A DNA stretch of 64,000 bases from assembly GCA_913055685.1 (NCBI GenBank), contig CAJXKC010000001.1, forward strand, positions 930,001-994,000. The letters run 5' to 3'. How positions within the stretch are numbered: the first letter of the stretch is position 1; each line of letters begins with the position of its first letter. Below, in pieces: positions 9,507 to 18,768 of the stretch. The translations under genes and the position numbers were made by a program. This DNA is from an uncultured Flavobacteriales bacterium. Lineage in GTDB: Bacteria > Bacteroidota > Bacteroidia > Flavobacteriales > Schleiferiaceae. The notes beneath the pieces were generated by a model. It did no database searches, was not told the origin of the DNA, and saw nothing but the letters and a program-made list of their open reading frames with translations.

Positions 9507-10641
9507 TTTTTAAATCCTTTAGTGGACTATTTTCGAAAAACCAAGTGAGGGCCTTGGGAAACTCGCGGCGCCAAAAATGTTCATTATGCTTGGCGCCCTC
9601 AATGATTTCCGAATGATGGGTCCATATTGCAGGCACACTATCGAGCAGCGCTTCACTTTTTCGAAGGTCGCGCATAAATGCTTCGGGCATGCTGCCTTCT
9701 TGATTGCCTACCACTTGGTATACAAAGGTGCGTTTTTTTGGAGGAAAATTCCGCGCCATTTCCAGCACTTCTGGATTAAACCAATAGGAGGGAGAAAAAA
9801 CTAATCCGCCGCCAAAAGTATCGGGGTATTTAAGCAAGGCATACATCGAAATTAAACCGCCCAAGGAGCTGCCGCCGATGTAAGTATGTTCGCGGCTGGC
9901 TAGACTACGGTAGTTTTGGTCGACCCAAGGTTTTACTTGCCCCACCACAAAGTCCAAATAAGCATCGCCCTCTCCGCCGCCGTGCTTTTCATTGAGGAAG
10001 GGGCTTAATTCATCAATGCGCTTGATCCCGCCGTGATTAATGGCGACTACAATTAGGTTTAATTTTAAGGAGTCTAAGGTTTGGGCTACTTGCCATTTAT
10101 CCGGACTACCCTCTAAGCCCAAGAATAGGTTTTGTGCATCTTGTAAATAAAGTACGGGATACTTGTCTTTAGTCGAGTGATAGTTTTTCGGTAGGTAAAC
10201 CCATATTTTTCGCTGCTCGCCCTTATAAAGTAATTGCTTATTGCTTTTTAAAAGTGCCACGCCTTTCGGCGGATGGTCACCTTTTTGTTCAAAGCCTGCG
10301 ATTTGGAGGTAAATCGTATCCCCATCATGGTAATAACCCTGGCGATTTTGAACCGGGTGCCCATCAGCGGAAGCTTCGACTACATCCCAGCTGAGCCCGC
10401 ATATTTTGTATTGCAAATTGCGACGACTAAGCTTGGTGCGAAGTATCCCTCCTTTAAATTGAAAATTGGGGTCACCGGCTTGCCAGCGGTTAAAATTATG
10501 CGCCAAGAAAAGCGCTTGGGCCGTATCTACCCCGGGATTAGGTTTAAGAATAAAGGTGACCTGTGCCTTGGCCGCAAGTAAAAAGTTAGTGGTAAGGAGA
10601 AGAGTGAATAGAAATTTTCGCAGCATGGGAAATCCGATCAA
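9499..10641 (-). CDS. secreted esterase / enterochelin esterase-like alpha/beta hydrolase
   Basis: Signal peptide, CBM48-like N-part, GGSSLGGLISMYALLKYP nucleophile elbow, KHNEHFWR; likely start ATG 10626. Confidence 0.85.
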   Translation of the reverse strand: MIGFPMLRKFLFTLLLTTNFLLAAKAQVTFILKPNPGVDTAQALFLAHNFNRWQAGDPNFQFKGGILRTKLSRRNLQYKICGLSWDVVEASADGHPVQNRQGYYHDGDTIYLQIAGFEQKGDHPPKGVALLKSNKQLLYKGEQRKIWVYLPKNYHSTKDKYPVLYLQDAQNLFLGLEGSPDKWQVAQTLDSLKLNLIVVAINHGGIKRIDELSPFLNEKHGGGEGDAYLDFVVGQVKPWVDQNYRSLASREHTYIGGSSLGGLISMYALLKYPDTFGGGLVFSPSYWFNPEVLEMARNFPPKKRTFVYQVVGNQEGSMPEAFMRDLRKSEALLDSVPAIWTHHSEIIEGAKHNEHFWRREFPKALTWFFENSPLKDLKND

Positions 10642-10680
10642 GCGCTTTGGCCGTAAATGATAGAAATGAATAATGAAATT

Positions 10681-11220
10681 ATGAAAAAATTAGCTCTACT
10701 CACATTTGCTTTAAGTCTAAGCCTTGGCCTTTCGGCCCAAACCGTAAAAGTTGGTGGCGAAGCCATGTATCCAATGAAGGATATCGTAAGTAATGCCGTA
10801 AACTCTGAGGATCATACCACTTTGGTGGCTGCAGTAAAAGCGGCCGATTTGGTGGAGACCTTGCAAGGTGATGGTCCCTTTACCGTTTTTGCTCCGGTGA
10901 ACGATGCCTTCGAAAATTTGCCTGAAGGTACCGTGGAGAGTCTTTTAGAAAAGAAGAACAAAAGTAAACTGCAGGCGGTACTAACTTATCACGTGGTGGC
11001 AGGGAAGTACGACTTCCAAGCCATTGCTAAGCTTATCAAGGAAAACGGTGGCAATGCCGAGTTGAAAACAGTGCAAGGCTCATTGCTTAAGTTTCGTATG
11101 AATGGTCCGCGCAATATTAGCGTGGAAGATGGACAAGGCGCAGTTGCCAATATTTCGGTATATGATGTATACCAAAAGAATGGGGTTATCCAGGTAGTTG
11201 ATAAAGTACTACTCCCTTAA
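10681..11220 (+). CDS. fasciclin-domain protein
   Basis: Signal peptide, GDGPFTVFAPVNDAFENLP and LTYHVVAGKYDF; ORF track start 10657. Confidence 0.9.
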   Translation: MKKLALLTFALSLSLGLSAQTVKVGGEAMYPMKDIVSNAVNSEDHTTLVAAVKAADLVETLQGDGPFTVFAPVNDAFENLPEGTVESLLEKKNKSKLQAVLTYHVVAGKYDFQAIAKLIKENGGNAELKTVQGSLLKFRMNGPRNISVEDGQGAVANISVYDVYQKNGVIQVVDKVLLP

Positions 11221-11302
11221 GTTTCTAGATAGAACATCTGACTCATCGTGATTTTGATCGAACGGGTAATAGATTAGTCAGGTGTTATGTTGTTTGGTTG
11301 GT

Positions 11303-11335
11303 AAGGCGACTCCGCAAGGGGTCGCCTTTTCTTTT
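11303..11335 (+). terminator. rho-independent terminator
   Basis: AAGGCGAC...GTCGCCTT followed by a T-rich tail. Confidence 0.8.
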
Positions 11336-11392
11336 AGTTAGTGATTAATTCAAATATTAATACATAGAATTATGATGTATAGAATTAAAATG

Positions 11393-11400
11393 TATATTTG
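11393..11400 (+). promoter_or_regulatory. -7 promoter box TATATTTG
   Basis: TAnnTTTG match ending 4 nt before ATG 11405. Confidence 0.55.
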
Positions 11401-11404
11401 TCCT

Positions 11405-11752
11405 ATGTATTCAAAAGAACTTTTAAAAGGAACCTTGCAGGTGATGATTTTACAGCTCTTAGCCGAGCAGGGCAGTATGTACGGTTATGAGATTTACCAA
11501 AAGGTAAAAGAGTTATCGGATGAGAAAATTATCCTCAAAGACGGTTCACTCTATCCGGCCTTAGCCAAGCTGCATAAAGATAAATTGGTGCAGTTTAAAG
11601 AAGTGGCGGTAGGCAAGCGTAAACGCAAGTATTACGAATTAACCAAGCAAGGCCAAGAGCAGCAGGTATTAGGTATCGAAGAGCTCAAGGAGTTTATGGC
11701 TACCCTTAGTAAAGTCTTGTTCCCTAATCAGAATAACTATGCGCTTAACTGA
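11405..11752 (+). CDS. PadR family transcriptional regulator
   Basis: MYSKELLKGTLQVMILQLLAEQGSMYGYEIYQKV, LKDGSLYPALAKL. Confidence 0.92.
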   Translation: MYSKELLKGTLQVMILQLLAEQGSMYGYEIYQKVKELSDEKIILKDGSLYPALAKLHKDKLVQFKEVAVGKRKRKYYELTKQGQEQQVLGIEELKEFMATLSKVLFPNQNNYALN

Positions 11753-12362
11753 AGCTCAAGAAGATAAAATACGTGCGATAGTAGAAGGGCACCAGTTTAA
11801 GGTACCCGGACTCTCGGATGATATCATTGACCACCTTTGCTGCTACCTCGAGTTTGAAGGAAAGGAAAACCTAGATTTTGATAGTCAGTTGGAGGAAGCT
11901 ATCAATATTTTGGCGCCCCATGGTTTGGCCTCCCTAGAACAGCAAACGCTGTTTTTGCTTAATGCTAATAAAATTATACTTATGAAAAGATTCTTTTATG
12001 TCTTCGGACTATTAGCCAGCATGACCTTTAGTGCCGGTGTGCTCTTCAAAATTTTGCATTGGCCTGGCGCGAATGTGATGCTCTTCGGGGGAGCTTTGGT
12101 CTTCCTCTTTATTTTCTTGCCTTTCTGGACCCTTGATCGTTTTAAGTTCAAAATGATTAAAAAGTCCTACGATCGCTGGCGCTTGCTAAGCGGACTCAGT
12201 GCAGGAATACTATTCGGACTGGCCTCCATATTTAAGGCGCTACACTTAATGGGTGCCCCTTGGATACTAGTAGCCTCGGTCTTTGTTTTCGTGGTGTTCT
12301 TTTTACCCCTGTATTTCTTTAAGATTTACCGGCGGTCAATCGGAATGGAAGAAGAGGCTTAG
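11739..12362 (+). CDS. membrane protein with duplicated GldL-like TM hairpin
   Basis: Overlaps the PadR gene by 14 bp; FKILHWPGANVMLFGG and FKALHLMGAPWILVAS repeats. Confidence 0.7.
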   Translation: MRLTEAQEDKIRAIVEGHQFKVPGLSDDIIDHLCCYLEFEGKENLDFDSQLEEAINILAPHGLASLEQQTLFLLNANKIILMKRFFYVFGLLASMTFSAGVLFKILHWPGANVMLFGGALVFLFIFLPFWTLDRFKFKMIKKSYDRWRLLSGLSAGILFGLASIFKALHLMGAPWILVASVFVFVVFFLPLYFFKIYRRSIGMEEEA

Positions 12363-12374
12363 GCCTCTTTTTTT
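12352..12374 (+). terminator. rho-independent terminator overlapping the stop codon
   Basis: AAGAGGC TTAG GCCTCTT + T7. Confidence 0.8.
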
Positions 12375-12479
12375 GTTTATAGACCGGGGATGCTTCACCA
12401 GTGGAAGTTCAGGGCTAACAAATTCCGCTGCATTAATTTAGAAAACCTAATGATTTAAACTCTAGAAAAAAGGAATTCC

Positions 12480-14255
12480 CTATTCCTCCACCAGCATGGC
12501 TCGTATCTGATTGGCATAGTCCAATATAAATTCCGCGCGCTCAGCCTCCCGCTTCTCCGGCATGCTGGCCAAAACTTTTTCCTGGTGAAATTTCACCTGG
12601 TCTACAATTTGAAGGGCCTTGTCAATCCGCTCAAAGCTCATTTCTACCATTGCTAGTTGCAAAGACACCTGATCTTTATGGGGAAATTTTTCGGTGGGCA
12701 CATATTCTTCCAATTGGTCCAATAGTTCGAGGCATTTAGCATCATAAGTGCTGTCGGGTTTGGCGAATAGGGTATTGATAAAAATTACTCGCGTGCCTAA
12801 GGCGTATTTCTGTGCTGATTGCATTTCGTGGCCATAATCTCTATATCCCCAATCTTCCATGAGTAAATTGTAGCTCGCATCGAAGTCCACCGTGCCTAAT
12901 TGCCCCGGGGTAACGTCGTACTCCACCGTATCGAGAAGAATGGCCATTCCTCGGCGCACCAAATGGCTGCTAAAGCTCATTAACTTAGAGCCTTCGGTAA
13001 AGGCATCAAAGCAAAGCGGCGCATCGTTGTTGGCCATAATATCTAAGAGGAGCATTTCGGAACGTGTGCCTCGGTCAATTCGTTGCACCAAAGTGGTGCC
13101 GCGGTAGTTAATTTCAACAAAGGGACTGGGGCTTTTCCAAGTGCTCATCTTCGTGCCTACGAAATGATTTTTTGGGTCTTTTAGATAGCGAACTAAATCC
13201 TCCCATTTAATTGATTCACGCTCACCCTCAGGACGAACCAGGGTAATCTGACTAGCTTCATTGGCTAGCATTTCCTCGCTTAGACTTAAATTAATGGCTT
13301 GCTGCTCTCCGTGGGCTTCGCGGTAAAAGTTGATGTAGGCGGGGATGTTCAGTAAGCTTCGGTTGAGCACCCGTACATCGGGTCTTACCTTGTGAAAATC
13401 TTGCTCGTAATAAAGCGGGTAGGTGTCATTGTCTCCATTGGTAATGAGAATGGCATTGGGCGGACAAGAGATTAAGCGATTTCGGGCCTCAGCGGATATG
13501 AAACTGTGGTAAAGGTTACGGGTTAAGAGGCTCTTGGCCTTAGCATAAGAATAGTATTGTCGTAGGTCGAGATAGGCGGTCATAATCTCATTGGCAGCCT
13601 TTATTTCGGGCTCTCCAACCGGCGTGGGGTAGTTTTTGGTTTGGCGCGATAAACTGCGAAAACAATTACGGGCATTTTCGCGGTTGTGCATGTATTCGAG
13701 TAATTCCCCGTCGCTTAATTTGTCATCCGGACTACTGATATAGGCTTTCTTGGCATCTTGGAAAATAGCTCCACGCGCTTCAATGAGGCTAGTCGCTTTA
13801 GAAGAGTAGGCTCGGCCTAAAGCATAAAGCTGATCATCACTTAAATCTTCTTTTCCGGCTAAACTATCAATTACATCATCCTCCCAGCCGGCATAACCAT
13901 AGAAGGCTTGCAATTGGTAAGGCTTTCCCGTGCGTAGTACTTCGTTTTCCGCAACTGCTTTTGGGTCCCGAAACTCGGGGGCAGCATCGAAGTCAAGTTT
14001 TTGGTATGCGCCAGTCTTGGCATCCCAAAAAAGGTAGCGACCGCTTATTTGCGCTTGGCCATCAAAATTGTAAACGGTATAATACCAGCCATCAGGATGT
14101 TTTTCCCAAACTGGTTCGCTGGGTCCCTCGAAGCGGGGCATGTAGTTTTTGTGGAACTCGACTAATACCTCTTGATAAGTGGGTTTTTCTTGGGCTTGGG
14201 CAAAGCAGCCGAAGAATAGGAACAGAATAAAATACCGCATATGCTTTTTTTGCAA
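12480..14255 (-). CDS. exported protein resembling the C-terminal part of DUF2723 proteins
   Basis: Signal peptide; ILITNGDNDTYPLYYEQDFHKVRPDVRVLNRSLL motif. Confidence 0.6.
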   Translation of the reverse strand: MQKKHMRYFILFLFFGCFAQAQEKPTYQEVLVEFHKNYMPRFEGPSEPVWEKHPDGWYYTVYNFDGQAQISGRYLFWDAKTGAYQKLDFDAAPEFRDPKAVAENEVLRTGKPYQLQAFYGYAGWEDDVIDSLAGKEDLSDDQLYALGRAYSSKATSLIEARGAIFQDAKKAYISSPDDKLSDGELLEYMHNRENARNCFRSLSRQTKNYPTPVGEPEIKAANEIMTAYLDLRQYYSYAKAKSLLTRNLYHSFISAEARNRLISCPPNAILITNGDNDTYPLYYEQDFHKVRPDVRVLNRSLLNIPAYINFYREAHGEQQAINLSLSEEMLANEASQITLVRPEGERESIKWEDLVRYLKDPKNHFVGTKMSTWKSPSPFVEINYRGTTLVQRIDRGTRSEMLLLDIMANNDAPLCFDAFTEGSKLMSFSSHLVRRGMAILLDTVEYDVTPGQLGTVDFDASYNLLMEDWGYRDYGHEMQSAQKYALGTRVIFINTLFAKPDSTYDAKCLELLDQLEEYVPTEKFPHKDQVSLQLAMVEMSFERIDKALQIVDQVKFHQEKVLASMPEKREAERAEFILDYANQIRAMLVEE

Positions 14256-14256
14256 A

Positions 14257-15234
14257 TTAGGAATTATTGAATTGGGCTTGCACTTTATCCAAGAGTTCCG
14301 CCAATTCTAAACTAGTAGAAAGGGGCAGCTTGGAGCTTTCTTGGTGTCCGGCCGCCAAACAACGATGCACTTCTTCAATTTCATGCACATAGCCCAAACC
14401 GCGGTAGGCTAGTTTAATCTCTCTTACTTTTTGATTGATATCGAGGCTTAATAACTCGCTATGATGAAAGCGACGATGCAGTTTTATTTCGCCTTTTTCA
14501 CCAATTATCCGGGCTTCGGTAGGGGTTTCCTCTTCCAGGCTGCTCAGTAAATGGGCTTCGGCACCAGAGGGGTAGTTGAGTTCCACTTCGCAACGAATAT
14601 CCACCCCGCTTGGACCCATTTTAGCCGATACTTTTATTGTATCTGCTTTGCCCAAGCTGAGCAAGCTGAGGTACAGTGGGTAAATACCGATATCTAGTAG
14701 GGAGCCGCCTCCCAAATCGGGGTTAAAGAGTCGGTGATCGGGATTAAAGGCTGGTCTAAAACCAAAATCAGCCGAAAGGCGCTTGATCGGACCAATAATT
14801 TCGGCCTTTAGTAATTCAAGGTATTTTTCGGTAATAGGTATAAAGCGAGTCCAAATGCCTTCCATTAAAAATACTCCGTGCGCGCGCGCTTTTTCGATTA
14901 AGGCTTTCGCCTGATGCGCATTTAAGCCCATGGGTTTTTCCACTAAAACGGCCTTGCCGGCCTCAATCGCTAAGGAGGCATGCTCGAAGTGAAAGCTGTG
15001 GGGAGTGGCAATGTAAACGATATCAACCTCTGGATCTTCGCATAAAGCATGGTAGTCGTGGTACATACGTTCGGCGCCAAACTCGAAGGCAAAATCTTGG
15101 GCGCGTTTAGCACTACGCGAGGCCACCGCCTGTAATTTAGCTTCGGGAACTAGGGCCAGGTCTGCGGCCATTTTGCGGGCAATTTTACCCAAACCCAGAA
15201 TGCCCCAACGGTGACTTTGTTGCGATTTTTCCAT
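14257..15234 (-). CDS. Gfo/Idh/MocA family oxidoreductase
   Basis: WGILGLGKIARKMAADL Rossmann start, DIVYIATPHSFHFEHASLAIEAGKAVLVEKPMG. Confidence 0.93.
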   Translation of the reverse strand: MEKSQQSHRWGILGLGKIARKMAADLALVPEAKLQAVASRSAKRAQDFAFEFGAERMYHDYHALCEDPEVDIVYIATPHSFHFEHASLAIEAGKAVLVEKPMGLNAHQAKALIEKARAHGVFLMEGIWTRFIPITEKYLELLKAEIIGPIKRLSADFGFRPAFNPDHRLFNPDLGGGSLLDIGIYPLYLSLLSLGKADTIKVSAKMGPSGVDIRCEVELNYPSGAEAHLLSSLEEETPTEARIIGEKGEIKLHRRFHHSELLSLDINQKVREIKLAYRGLGYVHEIEEVHRCLAAGHQESSKLPLSTSLELAELLDKVQAQFNNS

Positions 15235-15237
15235 CTT

Positions 15238-16155
15238 CTAGAGATTGATCCGGTATTCCAAATTTGCAATAAAACTGCGGGTTAGACCATCGGGCCTTGC
15301 CTCGCGAACCAGTAGGGGAAAGCCGGCATTTAATTGCAGGGCGCTACTATTGCTAAGGCTGTAGGCGAGGTAAAAATTAACATTTAGGGTTAAACCTTGC
15401 GAGCCTTCAATTTCAAATTCTTGGCCTCGAAAATTCTGGTAGCGGTCGTTTTGTAAATGGTAAATGGGTAAAAGGCTGGGGGTGAGACTAAGCTTTGGGT
15501 TTAAGGTCAAAGGGTAGGAGATCCGCAGTAAAACATCGCCGGCTCTCTGGAAACCATAGGTATTCTGAAAGGCGCTTAAATCTGAGTTGAAGGGATGGAA
15601 ACCCGGTCTAAATAAGTTGTTGTTCTGAATTAGCGGTTGCTGCCACCCTGCGCTAATTTGCCATCCTGCAAATTGATAGGCGGCGCCTAAAATAAGGTCG
15701 TAAGTGCCTAAACTCGATTGGTAATCCATAGGTAGATGACTACCATTTTCACTGCGGTCGCTACGGTTAAAAGGAATTTTAGCGCCGAGAGTAAAACTCA
15801 GTTGGCCATTCGCTTGATAAGTACCATTAAGAAAAAGGTCACCCAGACCAAAGGTGGAAATACCATTTCCGTTTTGCCCTAAACTGGTCGCCTTAACGCT
15901 TAGACCCCAAGCCGCATTTAGCTGACGGCGAAATTCGAGATAGGCTCCATAAACGTTAATAGAATAGTCGGCCGAACCATAAAAACTGCCCACTTTTAAT
16001 TGGTTCTTGGGTCCATCTTCTTGCGTCATTTCCTCTTGTGGATGCAGTCCGTTTACTGTACAAAAACCGGCATCGCTGCAACCCTGACCACTTAAGTTTA
16101 AACCACCAATAAGGAAGCTAAGGCTTAAAAAAAGTACTGCCCTCCAATTATTCAT
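15238..16155 (-). CDS. outer membrane beta-barrel-like protein of unknown function
   Basis: Signal peptide from MNNWRAVLFL; alternating beta-barrel pattern; ORF track start 16218. Confidence 0.6.
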   Translation of the reverse strand: MNNWRAVLFLSLSFLIGGLNLSGQGCSDAGFCTVNGLHPQEEMTQEDGPKNQLKVGSFYGSADYSINVYGAYLEFRRQLNAAWGLSVKATSLGQNGNGISTFGLGDLFLNGTYQANGQLSFTLGAKIPFNRSDRSENGSHLPMDYQSSLGTYDLILGAAYQFAGWQISAGWQQPLIQNNNLFRPGFHPFNSDLSAFQNTYGFQRAGDVLLRISYPLTLNPKLSLTPSLLPIYHLQNDRYQNFRGQEFEIEGSQGLTLNVNFYLAYSLSNSSALQLNAGFPLLVREARPDGLTRSFIANLEYRINL

Positions 16156-16275
16156 GCTTTTTTGCTTTGCATTGATAAACGAAAATAGCTGAATAAAAGT
16201 GGATGAAGGGCTTTTCATTTCCCCGCAATTTTAATTTAAGATAGCCTCTGTCGTCCTTTTTTATTTCTTTACAGT

Positions 16276-16944
16276 ATGAAAAACCTGTTCTATTTATTCG
16301 CCTTAAGTTTTTGTTTTACTTCTCAATTAAGGGCTCAGGCTCGGGCCGATACCAATTCATCGGCAAGCTTCGAAATGATTTACATGCTGGAGAACCGCTC
16401 CATAGATCAACTTTCGTATTTAGCCGAATTCCCTTTTGAGGATACTAGATTGCACATCACCGGGGGCTTCGCTTTCCGGATAAAAAGTCGTTCCATCTTA
16501 GCCCGCATTTTCGCTTTACGCGGGATGAGCTCCGAGCAATCGGTGCGACATAGTTCGGTGGGGCTGCAAGTAGGCTATGAATATGCTTTTGCCGACCATT
16601 GGTCTACCTCCTTCCTTAGTGGCTTTCGACTCGAAAATGGGAAAGCGAGCCATGCCGTGGATACCAGCGGCATTATTGCACCTGGATATGTCCCTAATGT
16701 AAGGGAGTGGAATTACCAGCTGCATTACATTCAAAATCAGCTAAATCTGAGCTATTGGTTTGCTGAGGGTCCGCTGCCTTTCCTGATGCCCAAATCGCTC
16801 ACCTTGGGTTTCTCCTATGGCTTTGCCATTAACCCTTCCCAATTTTGGTTTACCGGTCAGGGAGACATCCCCCAAGCTGGCGTAAAGGCATTTGGAAACA
16901 TTTGGCAAGTAAGTATTCGAATGGAGTGGTACCTTACAAATTAG
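16276..16944 (+). CDS. putative outer membrane protein
   Basis: Signal peptide and beta-barrel-like alternating pattern. Confidence 0.55.
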   Translation: MKNLFYLFALSFCFTSQLRAQARADTNSSASFEMIYMLENRSIDQLSYLAEFPFEDTRLHITGGFAFRIKSRSILARIFALRGMSSEQSVRHSSVGLQVGYEYAFADHWSTSFLSGFRLENGKASHAVDTSGIIAPGYVPNVREWNYQLHYIQNQLNLSYWFAEGPLPFLMPKSLTLGFSYGFAINPSQFWFTGQGDIPQAGVKAFGNIWQVSIRMEWYLTN

Positions 16945-16992
16945 ATAAAGTTAGGCTGGCATCGGGCGAGAAGAAGATCCCAGCAAGCTCAA

Positions 16993-18276
16993 ATGGTTTC
17001 CAAGCATTATTATATGGGTTCACAGAGGGTTGCAACTTCAGTAACTGATTTGGCAAGTCAACTTAGTAGTACAGGATCAGGAAGTGAGTTTGGAGGACCA
17101 GCTAATCAGAGTAATGCTTCAGATCCAGTCATTCAAGACTTTGAAGCGACTATGACTTGTTTATATGGGAATCAGGTAAGTTTTGGGTTTGACCCAGCTT
17201 TAGACTTACCTTTAATGGATGAAGTTGCCTTTGTAGACTGTAATGAAGGAGTTGTGGTAGATCCAAATCAAATCGTGGCAGAAGACCCAGAATGTGCCTG
17301 CGAGCAATCCACCTATTGGGCCTCGCAGTACGAGGCGGATTGTCCTTCATATAATATCATGTATTGGTACCATCCTGATTACCTTGGGTCTGTAGAAGCG
17401 GTTACAGATATTGACGGCGAGGTTTACCAATTCTTCCACAACACCATATGGGGAGAAGATATCGTAAGCCAGAAATCCTACCTTTATAATCATTACTCTA
17501 GTCCCTATCGATTTAATGGTAAGGAAAAGGATTGGGAGACTGGAAATCACTATTATGGGGCGAGGTATTATGATCCGAAGTTGAGTGTGTGGTTGAGCGT
17601 GGATCCTCTCGCCAGTAAATTTCACAATTTATCCCCTTATAACTTCGTAGAAAATAATCCTCTAATGATGATTGATCCCGATGGTAGGGGGCCGTGGATT
17701 TATGATCAACTGGAAGATGGTACCTATCAACGAAGAAAGGTGGAGGAAAATGATGGTGGAGAGAATTTCCATACTTATCATAATAATGATGGGACAACCA
17801 GTTATTACGATCAGAAGGCAGGTACGTTTGTAACGGTCAATAATAGTGAAACAAAACAAAAATTGGCGAATTACATAGCTACTGTTGCTAGGAGACGAGA
17901 AGCTGTTAAAAAAACAAGGGAGGTAATAAATAATATTGGTGATGGAATTGCAACTGTTGGATATGTTGCCGCACCTTTTACTGAAGGGGCAAGTTTAACG
18001 CTTTCAGCTGTGGGAGAAGGAATTTCTCTTACGGGTAAAGCAATAACCAATGCAGCTAATTTTGAAGAAAGTGGTGCTACAACTGAGAACATGGTAGATC
18101 TTGGTGTTGATGTTTTAATAGAATTAGCTCCGCTTCCATTAGAAAACGTAGTAAAGAAATCTAATTTAGATGACGTTTCAAAAAAGATTATTAGGTCTGA
18201 AATTGGAAAGGTTAAGCAGACTGGCGAATATGTAATTAAGAAAGAGATAGAAGAAAATAGATCGAATGGCAACTAA
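16993..18276 (+). CDS. orphan RHS repeat-associated core domain protein with C-terminal tip
   Basis: YYMGSQRVATS, YHPDYLGSVEAVTDIDGEVYQ, YRFNGKEKDWETGNHYYGARYYDPKLSVWLSVDPLA, YNFVENNPLMMIDPDG. Confidence 0.88.
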   Translation: MVSKHYYMGSQRVATSVTDLASQLSSTGSGSEFGGPANQSNASDPVIQDFEATMTCLYGNQVSFGFDPALDLPLMDEVAFVDCNEGVVVDPNQIVAEDPECACEQSTYWASQYEADCPSYNIMYWYHPDYLGSVEAVTDIDGEVYQFFHNTIWGEDIVSQKSYLYNHYSSPYRFNGKEKDWETGNHYYGARYYDPKLSVWLSVDPLASKFHNLSPYNFVENNPLMMIDPDGRGPWIYDQLEDGTYQRRKVEENDGGENFHTYHNNDGTTSYYDQKAGTFVTVNNSETKQKLANYIATVARRREAVKKTREVINNIGDGIATVGYVAAPFTEGASLTLSAVGEGISLTGKAITNAANFEESGATTENMVDLGVDVLIELAPLPLENVVKKSNLDDVSKKIIRSEIGKVKQTGEYVIKKEIEENRSNGN

Positions 18277-18466
18277 AGTTTGTGGAGTTTTATTAATTGT
18301 GTTTGGGGTTTATATTTTCAGAATTGGATTGAAGTATGATGATTCTGATAGTGCTCATTTGATGAATGTTAAGTTAATCGGAGCTGCAATTTTATTAGTT
18401 ATTGGTGGACTCGCTTTAATCTTAACATCGAAAACCATGTGTGAAATTATAGGAGTATTTTGCTAA
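18266..18466 (+). CDS. 66-aa membrane protein, candidate immunity protein for the RHS tip
   Basis: Start overlaps the RHS 3' end by 11 bp; two predicted TM helices. Confidence 0.5.
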   Translation: MATKVCGVLLIVFGVYIFRIGLKYDDSDSAHLMNVKLIGAAILLVIGGLALILTSKTMCEIIGVFC

Positions 18467-18539
18467 AACAGATGGGGGATAACTAAAATATTAAGAGGAT
18501 TAATGTTGCATTTATTGGGAAGAGGGAGACACTGTAAGT

Positions 18540-18658
18540 CCCCCTAAAAATCCAACAGTTTAAAAGTGTGTAAATTTAAACTGTTGACTATGAAGAAATC
18601 AAGATTTTCAGAAAGCCAGATCAGTCATGCTTTAAAGGAGCATGAGGACTTGGAATAA
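18540..18658 (+). pseudogene. IS3-family left-end/orfA remnant
   Basis: MKKSRFSESQISHALKEHED* (18590-18658) matches the usual IS3 orfA N-terminus (MKKSRFTESQIV...); truncated after 22 codons. Confidence 0.6.
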
Positions 18659-18660
18659 AA

Positions 18661-18768
18661 CCCCTTTCAGGTTCAAATTTGGATCAGTCCATATTGGAAG
18701 GCACTGTAGAGGGGTATAAAGTGTTTTATCAAGAACGAATTAGTCCTAACTTAGGTAATGATGAGTAA
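18661..18768 (+). pseudogene. 3' coding tail of unknown protein (possible detached toxin tip)
   Basis: Open frame PLSGSNLDQSILEGTVEGYKVFYQERISPNLGNDE*, no start; stop overlaps the next ORF start. Confidence 0.3.

Noticed and set aside
16845-17048. 66-67 aa ORF bridging the OMP gene and RHS start
   Set aside because: Out of frame with both neighbours; no coding signature. The RHS frame explains the region.
17347-18272. Minus-strand ORFs antisense to the RHS gene (17347-17625, 17513-17797, 17871-18272)
   Set aside because: Low-complexity translations opposite a clear RHS reading frame; no start context or family signal.
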